Below are positions 9,731-18,336 of a stretch of DNA of 64,000 nt, one piece after another. How positions within the stretch are numbered: position 1 is the first letter of the stretch; each line of letters begins with the position of its first letter. The translations under genes and the position numbers were made by a program. Below the pieces are notes generated by a model. It did not search any database, had not been told where the DNA came from, and saw only the letters and a list, made by a program, of their open reading frames with translations. Source of the stretch: Virgibacillus ndiopensis (lineage in GTDB: Bacteria > Bacillota > Bacilli > Bacillales > Amphibacillaceae); NCBI RefSeq assembly GCF_900187325.1, contig NZ_FZMZ01000006.1, positions 682,001 to 746,000 of the forward strand. The letters run 5' to 3'.

Positions 9731-12700
9731 ATGAAAAGAGTATGTAACGTTCTGTTAATTTTAGTTTTAGCTTTTAATACAATTCTTCAAACTAGTGGTG
9801 TAATTTCAGCGCAAGATATAGATTTGGAAAAACAGACGTATTTGAAATTAGGGAAAGTTATTGAGCAAGTTGTAGAAAGCAATCAATTATATCAATTCAC
9901 TCAAACGATGATATTAAATGAAAGTATTACTATACAGGAGAACACATTTATATACGGAGAAAAAGTTGGGGATGCTGTAGAAATTCAATATGCAGACACA
10001 CATATTACGATACCATTAAATAATCTACAGGAGGTCCAACTAACCGAGAGCGCACCTGAATTTATTGATAGTGAACAGATTGAAGGTCAAGTTGACAGTC
10101 TAAAGCTATCCAAGGATACTGCACTGTACTCTATCAATCCCGATGAGATGAAACGGATTTTGATAACTGAGGAAATAGAATATCCCACTAGCCAGAAGGC
10201 GGAGGGGATTGGGGTTGTATATTTAGGGAATGTCGAATTTTACCTAAGCAAGGAAGATAGACAAGTCGTTGCCAAAGGTTCTGCCAATGAAAATACTGAA
10301 CCTAATACGGAGGTTTCGAAGGAACCACCAAAAGATTCAACAAGTGATGAGGAAAAGAATAAAGAAGAAGTAAACAACGATAAGAAAGAAACCGAAGAAA
10401 CACCGATAGAAAATAATGATCAACAACCACAAGAACCTTTAAGTAATAATAACGATGAAGTGACAAACAAAGATATTGAAAAAGCAGAAGAAGATAAACA
10501 TACTTCATTAATAGAAGATGAAAAAATACCATCAAAAGATAATAAAGAAGATAATATCCAAGAGAAACAATTCACTGCATTTTCTGCAAAAAGTGAAAAA
10601 ACATCTGAAAAAACGCTAGCTAATACTGACTCTTGGGAAGGGGTTTCCGCAAGCTATTTCAAGGTTGTTGAGGAAAAAGTAACTGTATATTCCAAAGGGA
10701 AGACTAAAAAATTAGGTGAATTGAAAAAAGGTCAAGTATACCCAATTGATTCTGATTATGGAAACTGGCATCAAATTCAGTTCGGCATGAGCGTGGGTTA
10801 TGTTTTAAAACAACGTACGATACCTGATGATGGCACAAATCTACAAAATGAAAATGCAAGCTATACTCACTCAAAGCGAACGTTTGTAACATCACAAGAA
10901 ACTCCAGTCTATGATAATAGCACTGGTAAATTAGTAGAGTTTGGTATTATTCAAGAGAATGAAGAATATCCAATAGTATCAGACTATGGAAATAATTGGT
11001 TAAGAGTAGTTTTTACGGATAGGGTAGGATATGTTTTAAAATCACAAGTTAGACAGACGTTTGATGGTGGAGAAAGATATTTTAGGGTACTTACTAGTAA
11101 TCTGCCAGTCTATGATAATAGGTCTGGTAGTTTAAAAGAAGTAGGTACATTAACAAAAGGTCAAACATATGAAAGAGTATCTGATTATGGAAATTGGCAT
11201 CGAATCAAATTTAACAATCATTATGGTTATGTTTATAAAGGAAATACAGAACCATCCAGTGGGAATCGTATAAAAAATAATAATACATCATATAATCATA
11301 CCAATCGTAGTTTTACCACACTAAAAGATGTAATTGTTTACGACAATAGTTCTGGTAAATTAAAAGCATTTGGAACCATCGAAGAAGGACAATCATATTA
11401 TATTGCGAGCAATTATGGAAATTGGTGGAGAATAGTTTTCGCGAATAGGGTTGGGTATGTATTGAAATCACAAATTAAACTTAATTTTAATGGCGAAGAG
11501 AAATACTTTAGAGTGTTAACTAGTAATTTGCCAGTGTATGATAATAGATCCGGTAGCTTAGAAAAGGTTGGAACCCTTACAAAAGGACAAACATATCCAA
11601 TAGTAGCTGATTATGGAAATTGGCACAAAATTCAATTTGACAATTACTTTGGTTATGTGTATAAAGCCAAAACTGAGCCTGGAGTATCAAATAAAATTAA
11701 AAATTTAAACACTGGATATAAAAATACTTCAGAAATGTTTAAAACTGAAAAAAATGTGGTTGTATATGATAACTCATCAGGTACACTTGTGCCGTTTGGA
11801 ACTATTGATTCAAATCAAAAATATTCAATAGTAAGTAATTATGGGAATTGGTGGAGAATTATTTTCGCTGATAGGATAGGATATATCCATAAAAATGGTG
11901 TGAAAAAAGCATTTGATGAAAATTCAGACGCATTTATGGTAACAGAAAATGCTTCATTAAATTTAATTAAAGATGGTGTACGGGTTAGGGTTGCAACATT
12001 ATTAAAAGGTAATATATTCGAGAGAATTGCTGATTATGGAAATTGGCATAAGGTAAAATATGGCGATCAAATTGGTTATATATGGAAAGATGCTACTAAA
12101 CCTGACACATATAACTTTAAAACCAACAAGATTACGGGTTCATTGTTAACTATAATTGATTCAACGGTATATTCTGAAACAAATTATAATAACCCAGTTG
12201 CAACAATTCAGGCTGGTGAAAGAATTTCTCTGATAAATATAGTCGATGAAAATTGGTCTGAAATAGAGCTTGCTGGGCGAAACGTATTTGTGAAGAATGA
12301 AAATGTAATTAACACAGATAACTTTTCTTTAAACTTGGATGACCATCCATATCTAAGTACATTAAAAACATATTTGATAGATTCACCATTTAACAATGAT
12401 AATAAAGGTACACCAGAAAATGAAACGATTGAAGCAGCCAATTTAATGCTAAATGACAAAATTTTATTTTCAGACTATTGTAAAGACCCAATTCATAATG
12501 ACTGTCCTATGGATTATACTAATGGAATTGATTGGACAAAAGGTGAGGGTGTTGATGATGAGCATCAAAGGTCTTTTCTTAGACAATTACATGGCTTATT
12601 TTTTATAAATGATCTATCTGAGGCTTATAATATCACGAATAATAAACAATATATTGATAAAGGATATGAGTATATACAAAATTGGAGGAAAAATAACCCA

Positions 12701-14056
12701 TATTATAAACCTAAACATAAAATGGCATGGCATGATGAAGGAACTGCAAGACGACTATCAACATTGGTTAACTTTTTTGAAGCAGGAAAATCAATACTAA
12801 CTGAAAACCAAAAACTAGAATTATTTGACATGATGGTTTTTCATGCTGATTTGTTAGCAGATGAAAATTTCTATTCCGAAAATACGAATCATGGTATGTT
12901 TCAAGATGAAGCATTAATAGTTTTCAGTAAATATTTCTATAACGAGGAAATATTTAATGATTATTACAATATTGCTGTAAATAGGTTAGATAATTATTTT
13001 GAAAGTCTAATTTCAGATGATGGTGTTCATTTAGAACATTCACCAAGCTATCATCAGATAATTGCTGGTTCACTAAGGTCATATGGAAATGTATTAGAGC
13101 AATTTGGAGATAGTTTAACGGCGAATAGACTTTATAGTAAATACGATAAAATGGTTAAGTATGCAACTCATGTTATCAAACCAGATGGCACATGGCCCTT
13201 AATAGCCGATACTTATAAAAAAGATTACCCTTTACATTCAATATGGGAAAATAACTCTTATTATCAATACGCTGTAACTAATGGCCAATCAGGTCAAAAG
13301 CCAGTTGAAACTAATGTAGTATTTCCTGATGCGGGGTATGCTATTTTTAGGGATAAATGGACAAATACGAACGAAGGGACATATGTATTTTTTACAGCAG
13401 CGTATCACACAAGTTATCATAAACATTCGGATGATTTAAGCTTATGGATTTATAATAACGAAGATATTATTACAGAGGCTGGCCCATATAGTTATACAAT
13501 GTCTGATCCGATTACTAAGTATGCTTATTCATCATATGCTCACAATACACTTATTGTAGATGATAAGGGACTACCAAGGGTGGATGGCAAATATGATAGT
13601 ACATACTTAAAAGAATTTAATACCGATGATGATTCAAAACCTAGTGCAACAGGGGTAAATAAAAGATATGAAGGAGTTACTCACCAAAGAAAGATAACCT
13701 TTAATAAATTGAATGGTATTATTCAGGTAGATGATGAAATAACATCTAATGATAAACATAACTACAAATTGCTTTGGCATTTGGCGCCAGATATTATACC
13801 TGAGATTAATTATGATAAAAATGAAATTGAATTAAACAAATTTGGAAAAACATTAATGAGAATCAATATTAATAGTGATATACCTGTAAAAATCTCCAGT
13901 GTATATGGTAATGAAGACGAGATTTATAAGAGTTGGTCTTTTGATTATGATTATGAACATAAAAAAGTAATGCGAAAGGATGTTCATTCATTAATTGTTG
14001 AGTTTGAGGAAGATAAAGGTTTTGTACAAACATCTTTCAAGTTAATAAATGAGTAA
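9731..14056 (+). CDS. Secreted SH3-repeat protein with heparinase II/III-like polysaccharide lyase domain
   Basis: A 1441-residue exported protein. Residues 1-28 form a signal peptide. About 50-190 is an unrecognised globular domain. About 195-290 is a charged, Glu/Lys/Asn-rich linker. From about 309 come eight SH3-like repeats of 55-75 residues, most built around VYDN(S/R)SG, a YGNWxxI core and a GYVxK end, as in bacterial wall-binding SH3 modules. From about 870 to the end is a heparinase II/III-type fold: an alpha-toroid part (WHDEGTARRLSTL, TNHGMFQDEA near 1053, DGVHLEHSPSYH) and a beta-sandwich part starting near YHTSYHKHSDDLSLWIY (about 1227). The Asn/His/Tyr residues these lyases use appear to be present. 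Such enzymes beta-eliminate uronic-acid-containing glycans. It is preceded by glycosyltransferase and wecC genes, so the substrate may be the cell's own polymer (inference). Residues 50-577 are duplicated in the next gene. Confidence 0.85.
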   Translation: MKRVCNVLLILVLAFNTILQTSGVISAQDIDLEKQTYLKLGKVIEQVVESNQLYQFTQTMILNESITIQENTFIYGEKVGDAVEIQYADTHITIPLNNLQEVQLTESAPEFIDSEQIEGQVDSLKLSKDTALYSINPDEMKRILITEEIEYPTSQKAEGIGVVYLGNVEFYLSKEDRQVVAKGSANENTEPNTEVSKEPPKDSTSDEEKNKEEVNNDKKETEETPIENNDQQPQEPLSNNNDEVTNKDIEKAEEDKHTSLIEDEKIPSKDNKEDNIQEKQFTAFSAKSEKTSEKTLANTDSWEGVSASYFKVVEEKVTVYSKGKTKKLGELKKGQVYPIDSDYGNWHQIQFGMSVGYVLKQRTIPDDGTNLQNENASYTHSKRTFVTSQETPVYDNSTGKLVEFGIIQENEEYPIVSDYGNNWLRVVFTDRVGYVLKSQVRQTFDGGERYFRVLTSNLPVYDNRSGSLKEVGTLTKGQTYERVSDYGNWHRIKFNNHYGYVYKGNTEPSSGNRIKNNNTSYNHTNRSFTTLKDVIVYDNSSGKLKAFGTIEEGQSYYIASNYGNWWRIVFANRVGYVLKSQIKLNFNGEEKYFRVLTSNLPVYDNRSGSLEKVGTLTKGQTYPIVADYGNWHKIQFDNYFGYVYKAKTEPGVSNKIKNLNTGYKNTSEMFKTEKNVVVYDNSSGTLVPFGTIDSNQKYSIVSNYGNWWRIIFADRIGYIHKNGVKKAFDENSDAFMVTENASLNLIKDGVRVRVATLLKGNIFERIADYGNWHKVKYGDQIGYIWKDATKPDTYNFKTNKITGSLLTIIDSTVYSETNYNNPVATIQAGERISLINIVDENWSEIELAGRNVFVKNENVINTDNFSLNLDDHPYLSTLKTYLIDSPFNNDNKGTPENETIEAANLMLNDKILFSDYCKDPIHNDCPMDYTNGIDWTKGEGVDDEHQRSFLRQLHGLFFINDLSEAYNITNNKQYIDKGYEYIQNWRKNNPYYKPKHKMAWHDEGTARRLSTLVNFFEAGKSILTENQKLELFDMMVFHADLLADENFYSENTNHGMFQDEALIVFSKYFYNEEIFNDYYNIAVNRLDNYFESLISDDGVHLEHSPSYHQIIAGSLRSYGNVLEQFGDSLTANRLYSKYDKMVKYATHVIKPDGTWPLIADTYKKDYPLHSIWENNSYYQYAVTNGQSGQKPVETNVVFPDAGYAIFRDKWTNTNEGTYVFFTAAYHTSYHKHSDDLSLWIYNNEDIITEAGPYSYTMSDPITKYAYSSYAHNTLIVDDKGLPRVDGKYDSTYLKEFNTDDDSKPSATGVNKRYEGVTHQRKITFNKLNGIIQVDDEITSNDKHNYKLLWHLAPDIIPEINYDKNEIELNKFGKTLMRININSDIPVKISSVYGNEDEIYKSWSFDYDYEHKKVMRKDVHSLIVEFEEDKGFVQTSFKLINE
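9878..11460 (+). repeat. Long direct repeat, copy 1 (1583 bp)
   Basis: This block within the heparinase-like gene matches 14330-15912 with a constant offset of 4452 bp. The only difference I found is T at 10345 versus C at 14797, a silent Ser codon change. The left edge is at AGCAATCAATT and the right edge just after GTTGGGTATGT, both inside reading frames, so the two proteins keep frame while switching to different flanking modules. Confidence 0.95.
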
Positions 14057-14063
14057 TTTTTTA

Positions 14064-14104
14064 AAAAATGACAAAATCATTTGTAATGATCTTTGTCATT
14101 TTTG
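14064..14104 (+). terminator. Rho-independent terminator after the heparinase-like gene
   Basis: Arms AAAATGACAAA and TTTGTCATTTT enclose a second small dyad (ATCATT/AATGAT) and are followed by a T run, just after the stop at 14056. Confidence 0.75.
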
Positions 14105-14124
14105 TTGAAATTGAAATTTATATA

Positions 14125-14154
14125 TTACAAACACTTTAAATTGCATTGTATAAT
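14125..14154 (+). promoter_or_regulatory. Putative sigma-A promoter for the glucosaminidase gene
   Basis: TTACAA and a perfect TATAAT (14149-14154) are separated by 18 bp. The start codon is 68 bp downstream of the -10 box, with a small AT-rich dyad (ATAATTCT/AGAATTAT) in the leader. With the upstream terminator, this makes the gene an independent transcription unit. Confidence 0.55.
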
Positions 14155-14221
14155 GTCGAAAAGAGTAATATACTAATTTTATAATTCTTATAGAATTATA
14201 AAAATAGGAAAGGAGTCAGAA

Positions 14222-17200
14222 ATGAAAAGAATACATCATGTAAAGATAAGTGCATTTTTTATTGTTTTATTGCTATTATTACAAACAATAGTTCCAATGA
14301 AGGCATTAGGGGAATCTATTAATATCGGGAGCAATCAATTATATCAATTCACTCAAACGATGATATTAAATGAAAGTATTACTATACAGGAGAACACATT
14401 TATATACGGAGAAAAAGTTGGGGATGCTGTAGAAATTCAATATGCAGACACACATATTACGATACCATTAAATAATCTACAGGAGGTCCAACTAACCGAG
14501 AGCGCACCTGAATTTATTGATAGTGAACAGATTGAAGGTCAAGTTGACAGTCTAAAGCTATCCAAGGATACTGCACTGTACTCTATCAATCCCGATGAGA
14601 TGAAACGGATTTTGATAACTGAGGAAATAGAATATCCCACTAGCCAGAAGGCGGAGGGGATTGGGGTTGTATATTTAGGGAATGTCGAATTTTACCTAAG
14701 CAAGGAAGATAGACAAGTCGTTGCCAAAGGTTCTGCCAATGAAAATACTGAACCTAATACGGAGGTTTCGAAGGAACCACCAAAAGATTCAACAAGCGAT
14801 GAGGAAAAGAATAAAGAAGAAGTAAACAACGATAAGAAAGAAACCGAAGAAACACCGATAGAAAATAATGATCAACAACCACAAGAACCTTTAAGTAATA
14901 ATAACGATGAAGTGACAAACAAAGATATTGAAAAAGCAGAAGAAGATAAACATACTTCATTAATAGAAGATGAAAAAATACCATCAAAAGATAATAAAGA
15001 AGATAATATCCAAGAGAAACAATTCACTGCATTTTCTGCAAAAAGTGAAAAAACATCTGAAAAAACGCTAGCTAATACTGACTCTTGGGAAGGGGTTTCC
15101 GCAAGCTATTTCAAGGTTGTTGAGGAAAAAGTAACTGTATATTCCAAAGGGAAGACTAAAAAATTAGGTGAATTGAAAAAAGGTCAAGTATACCCAATTG
15201 ATTCTGATTATGGAAACTGGCATCAAATTCAGTTCGGCATGAGCGTGGGTTATGTTTTAAAACAACGTACGATACCTGATGATGGCACAAATCTACAAAA
15301 TGAAAATGCAAGCTATACTCACTCAAAGCGAACGTTTGTAACATCACAAGAAACTCCAGTCTATGATAATAGCACTGGTAAATTAGTAGAGTTTGGTATT
15401 ATTCAAGAGAATGAAGAATATCCAATAGTATCAGACTATGGAAATAATTGGTTAAGAGTAGTTTTTACGGATAGGGTAGGATATGTTTTAAAATCACAAG
15501 TTAGACAGACGTTTGATGGTGGAGAAAGATATTTTAGGGTACTTACTAGTAATCTGCCAGTCTATGATAATAGGTCTGGTAGTTTAAAAGAAGTAGGTAC
15601 ATTAACAAAAGGTCAAACATATGAAAGAGTATCTGATTATGGAAATTGGCATCGAATCAAATTTAACAATCATTATGGTTATGTTTATAAAGGAAATACA
15701 GAACCATCCAGTGGGAATCGTATAAAAAATAATAATACATCATATAATCATACCAATCGTAGTTTTACCACACTAAAAGATGTAATTGTTTACGACAATA
15801 GTTCTGGTAAATTAAAAGCATTTGGAACCATCGAAGAAGGACAATCATATTATATTGCGAGCAATTATGGAAATTGGTGGAGAATAGTTTTCGCGAATAG
15901 GGTTGGGTATGTTCATAAAAATGACGTTAAATATAATTTTGTTGATTCCGATAATTATTTTAAGGTATTAATAGATAATTTAGCCGTATATACAAATAAA
16001 GGATCAGGTCTAGTTAAGGTTGGTGAGTTAAAAAAGGGCCAAGTATATCCCAGAGTAAGTGAATATGGGAATTGGCATAAAGTTAAATTTGGCAATGATT
16101 ATGGTTATGTATACGCAGAGGGTACAGAAGTTGGAAATAAAAATAATGTAAGTAATTTAAACAAGGATTATAGTCATTCAGGAAGTAAAATTGTAATTAC
16201 AGAAAATGTAACAGTCTATGACAATAGCACCGGTAAATTAGTGCCGTTTGGAGAACTTGAAAAAGGAACCATTTATCCAATTGCAACGGAATATGGAGAG
16301 AATTGGTGGCGTATAGTTTACTTGAATCGTGTTGGGTATGTACTGAAAAGTCACGTTGAAAGTGGTTTAAGTGTTAATGTTCCCAAGTTACAGGTATATG
16401 AATCCTACAATGATTTGGCATATTATACTCGGCAAGATGAAATATACACATTATATTATGGTGATAAAGTTCAAATATTAGAAGAATATAACTATGCTGC
16501 TAAAATTAAAATTAATAAAAATGGAATAGTTGGCTGGGTTCATAAAGATAAGTTGGATGAAAATTTATTAGATAACTGGTGGTATGTTAAGGATGCCAGA
16601 AATTTAAGGGAAGACGCTACAAGTAACTCCAGTGATATTGGTGGTATTGAAGGCGGAACTTCAGTTAAAGTTTTGGATTATGTATATTTACCTAATCAAA
16701 AGTATTCAGACTGGTTTAGGGTTCAAACTTCAAGTGGAGTAACTGGTTGGATTTGGGGCGGTAGCGTTAATGGTTATAATGTTATGCAATATGAAAAAGA
16801 GTATTATAATGGCACAGTTAATCATATAAATTTATTTACACCCTTAAATAGTAAATCCACTTTAACTGAAGACCAAATTAATAGATTTATAGCTAGTAAA
16901 GTTGGTGCTAGTAGTTATATGTATGGAATGGGGGATGCGTTTTTAGAAGCACAAAACGTAACAGGTGTAAATGCAATGTATTTAGTATCACATGCAGCCC
17001 ATGAAACTAACTATGGTACTTCAGACATTGTAAAAGCAAAATATAATTATTTTGGTATCAGTGCTTTTGATGCTTGCCCTAATGAATGTGCAGATTCATT
17101 TGAGGGAAAAAGGGCTGGTATAATTGGTGGAGCGCAATGGATAAGCGATTACTATATTCATCGTGATGCCTACCAGCAATTTACACTTTATAATATGAGA

Positions 17201-17296
17201 TATAATAATAATACACATCAATATGCTACAGATGAGGCATGGGATGCAAAAATAGTAGATATAACAAGGAATTTAATAAATTATTTAGGATTTTAA
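14222..17296 (+). CDS. Secreted SH3-repeat endo-beta-N-acetylglucosaminidase (autolysin)
   Basis: A 1024-residue exported peptidoglycan hydrolase. A signal peptide ends near residue 30. Residues 37-564 are identical to 50-577 of the preceding protein: unrecognised N-terminal domain, charged linker and the first four SH3-like repeats. Then come two more YGNWHK/YGENWW-type repeats and two divergent SH3 domains, the second with NLREDATSNSSDIGG and GVTGWIWGG (SH3_3-like). The last ~150 residues are a LytD/LytG-type glucosaminidase: MYLVSHAAHETNYGTS with the likely catalytic Glu928, then KYNYFGISAFDACP. It should cut between GlcNAc and MurNAc in the wall. SD GGAAAGGAG precedes the ATG. Its upstream neighbour has the same wall-binding half with a different catalytic domain. 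Confidence 0.9.
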   Translation: MKRIHHVKISAFFIVLLLLLQTIVPMKALGESINIGSNQLYQFTQTMILNESITIQENTFIYGEKVGDAVEIQYADTHITIPLNNLQEVQLTESAPEFIDSEQIEGQVDSLKLSKDTALYSINPDEMKRILITEEIEYPTSQKAEGIGVVYLGNVEFYLSKEDRQVVAKGSANENTEPNTEVSKEPPKDSTSDEEKNKEEVNNDKKETEETPIENNDQQPQEPLSNNNDEVTNKDIEKAEEDKHTSLIEDEKIPSKDNKEDNIQEKQFTAFSAKSEKTSEKTLANTDSWEGVSASYFKVVEEKVTVYSKGKTKKLGELKKGQVYPIDSDYGNWHQIQFGMSVGYVLKQRTIPDDGTNLQNENASYTHSKRTFVTSQETPVYDNSTGKLVEFGIIQENEEYPIVSDYGNNWLRVVFTDRVGYVLKSQVRQTFDGGERYFRVLTSNLPVYDNRSGSLKEVGTLTKGQTYERVSDYGNWHRIKFNNHYGYVYKGNTEPSSGNRIKNNNTSYNHTNRSFTTLKDVIVYDNSSGKLKAFGTIEEGQSYYIASNYGNWWRIVFANRVGYVHKNDVKYNFVDSDNYFKVLIDNLAVYTNKGSGLVKVGELKKGQVYPRVSEYGNWHKVKFGNDYGYVYAEGTEVGNKNNVSNLNKDYSHSGSKIVITENVTVYDNSTGKLVPFGELEKGTIYPIATEYGENWWRIVYLNRVGYVLKSHVESGLSVNVPKLQVYESYNDLAYYTRQDEIYTLYYGDKVQILEEYNYAAKIKINKNGIVGWVHKDKLDENLLDNWWYVKDARNLREDATSNSSDIGGIEGGTSVKVLDYVYLPNQKYSDWFRVQTSSGVTGWIWGGSVNGYNVMQYEKEYYNGTVNHINLFTPLNSKSTLTEDQINRFIASKVGASSYMYGMGDAFLEAQNVTGVNAMYLVSHAAHETNYGTSDIVKAKYNYFGISAFDACPNECADSFEGKRAGIIGGAQWISDYYIHRDAYQQFTLYNMRYNNNTHQYATDEAWDAKIVDITRNLINYLGF
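14330..15912 (+). repeat. Long direct repeat, copy 2 (1583 bp)
   Basis: Second copy of the block at 9878-11460. Identity begins one base inside the codon before NQLYQF and ends within a GYV motif. Beyond it the protein continues HKNDVK instead of LKSQIK. Near-complete identity including third codon positions indicates a very recent duplication or ongoing gene conversion. Confidence 0.95.
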
Positions 17297-17324
17297 AATC
17301 GACTTTAATAAAATAAAGAAAATG

Positions 17325-17364
17325 GCCACATTAATTACCGTGGAAAGGTATTAATGTGGCTTTT
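17325..17364 (+). terminator. Rho-independent terminator after the glucosaminidase gene
   Basis: Arms GCCACATTAATTACC and GGTATTAATGTGGC with a short loop, followed by TTTT, 28 bp after the stop codon. Confidence 0.85.
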
Positions 17365-17409
17365 AAATAAAAATGTAAATATTTATCGATAATTTTGTAT
17401 AAAGATTAC

Positions 17410-18205
17410 AATGTAGGTGAGGAGAATAGAAAAAGAATACATAAAATCACAGCAATGTTCCATATTGATTTCTGTGGATGAATTAATGTCATTCATTGTG
17501 GAGAAATGGATATAACATTACTTGAAATATCAACAACCCATTGGTTTCTGAGTTAAAAGGTATACTAGTGAGAGAAAAAACGAAAACAATCTCATAAGAC
17601 AAATACAAATAATTATCATTCCAACCACCAAAGAATTTGGAATAGGTATGTGTCACTAAATCAGGAAATTTTTCGAATTCAATAAATAATAATTTGTGCG
17701 ATCCAGACAGTGTATCCTTGGTTTAAGTAGGTGCATTCAGTACCGATAGTCCAATAAGAATATTAAAATTAAATAATGGAAATACTAACTTTAAGGTTTG
17801 GAAAGCAAATATAAGAGGTTTAGACTGGAACCGTCAATACTCTTATAACTGGAATCTAGTATAAAATAATGCAATGTACCCTGACCCTGAAAACCAAGGC
17901 AAAGTGCAACTATTAGAACCTAAACTGGAGAAATTTTGTAATAGGGAGATACGACTAATGGGTCTTTACATACTTAGATAGGAGATAAAGTGCATATATA
18001 ACAGGTAATGTTTACTCGAGACAGGTTAGTGGAGGAACATTTACTGATTGGTTCCCGAAAAATTAAACGTTCTGCATTAACACTAGAGGTTTCTCCTTAT
18101 GTAGGAAACAGGCCAGTACCAATATCTAGTTTTAAATCCATTTGGAGAGAAAATAATACAATAGGTTTAATGATTGTTCAAGAAGCATCTACAGATAAAT
18201 TTTAA
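17410..18205 (+). pseudogene. Decayed M14-family zinc carboxypeptidase gene
   Basis: The stretch between the glucosaminidase terminator and tagO has no long open frame, but fragments in different frames look like one protein. At the 5' end GAGGAGAATAGAAAAAGAATACAT resembles the start of the glucosaminidase gene with ATG broken to ATAG. Around 17690-17860 a frame reads NLCDPDSVSLV, a stop, then VGAFSTDSPI, KVWKANIRGLDWNRQYSYNW. This resembles the NPDG and KANxRGVDLNRQYP core of M14 carboxypeptidases. A later frame (about 18062-18202) reads ALTLEVSPYVGNRPVP, like the C-terminal catalytic-Glu segment (LTxEVG). Several stops and at least one frameshift separate the pieces, and the HxxE zinc segment was not found. 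Probably a third wall-hydrolase gene of this set, now dead. Confidence 0.6.
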
Positions 18206-18235
18206 GTGTCTACTCAAAGGGGTAGGCACTTTTTA
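18206..18235 (+). terminator. Rho-independent terminator of the decayed gene
   Basis: GTGTCTAC and GTAGGCAC pair (one G.U) around a short loop, then TTTTTATTTTA. It lies directly after the TAA at 18203-18205, marking the original end of the pseudogene. Confidence 0.75.
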
Positions 18236-18336
18236 TTTTATTTAGTTTGGGTATTAAATATTAGAGTGTCAACAAGCACAAGATATGATAAAATTAGTAC
18301 ATGTATGTAAAAAATATAGTTTGAGTAGGTGTCTTC

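Noticed and set aside
9731-17296. The duplicated SH3 genes as a transposon or composite element
   Set aside because: No transposase, terminal inverted repeats or target duplications are visible. The repeat ends lie inside domains and fit recombination between paralogues.
18008-18205. 65-residue gene before tagO
   Set aside because: The C-terminal half continues an M14-like segment from another frame, and the N-terminal half is an out-of-frame reading of the same remnant. Reported as part of the pseudogene.
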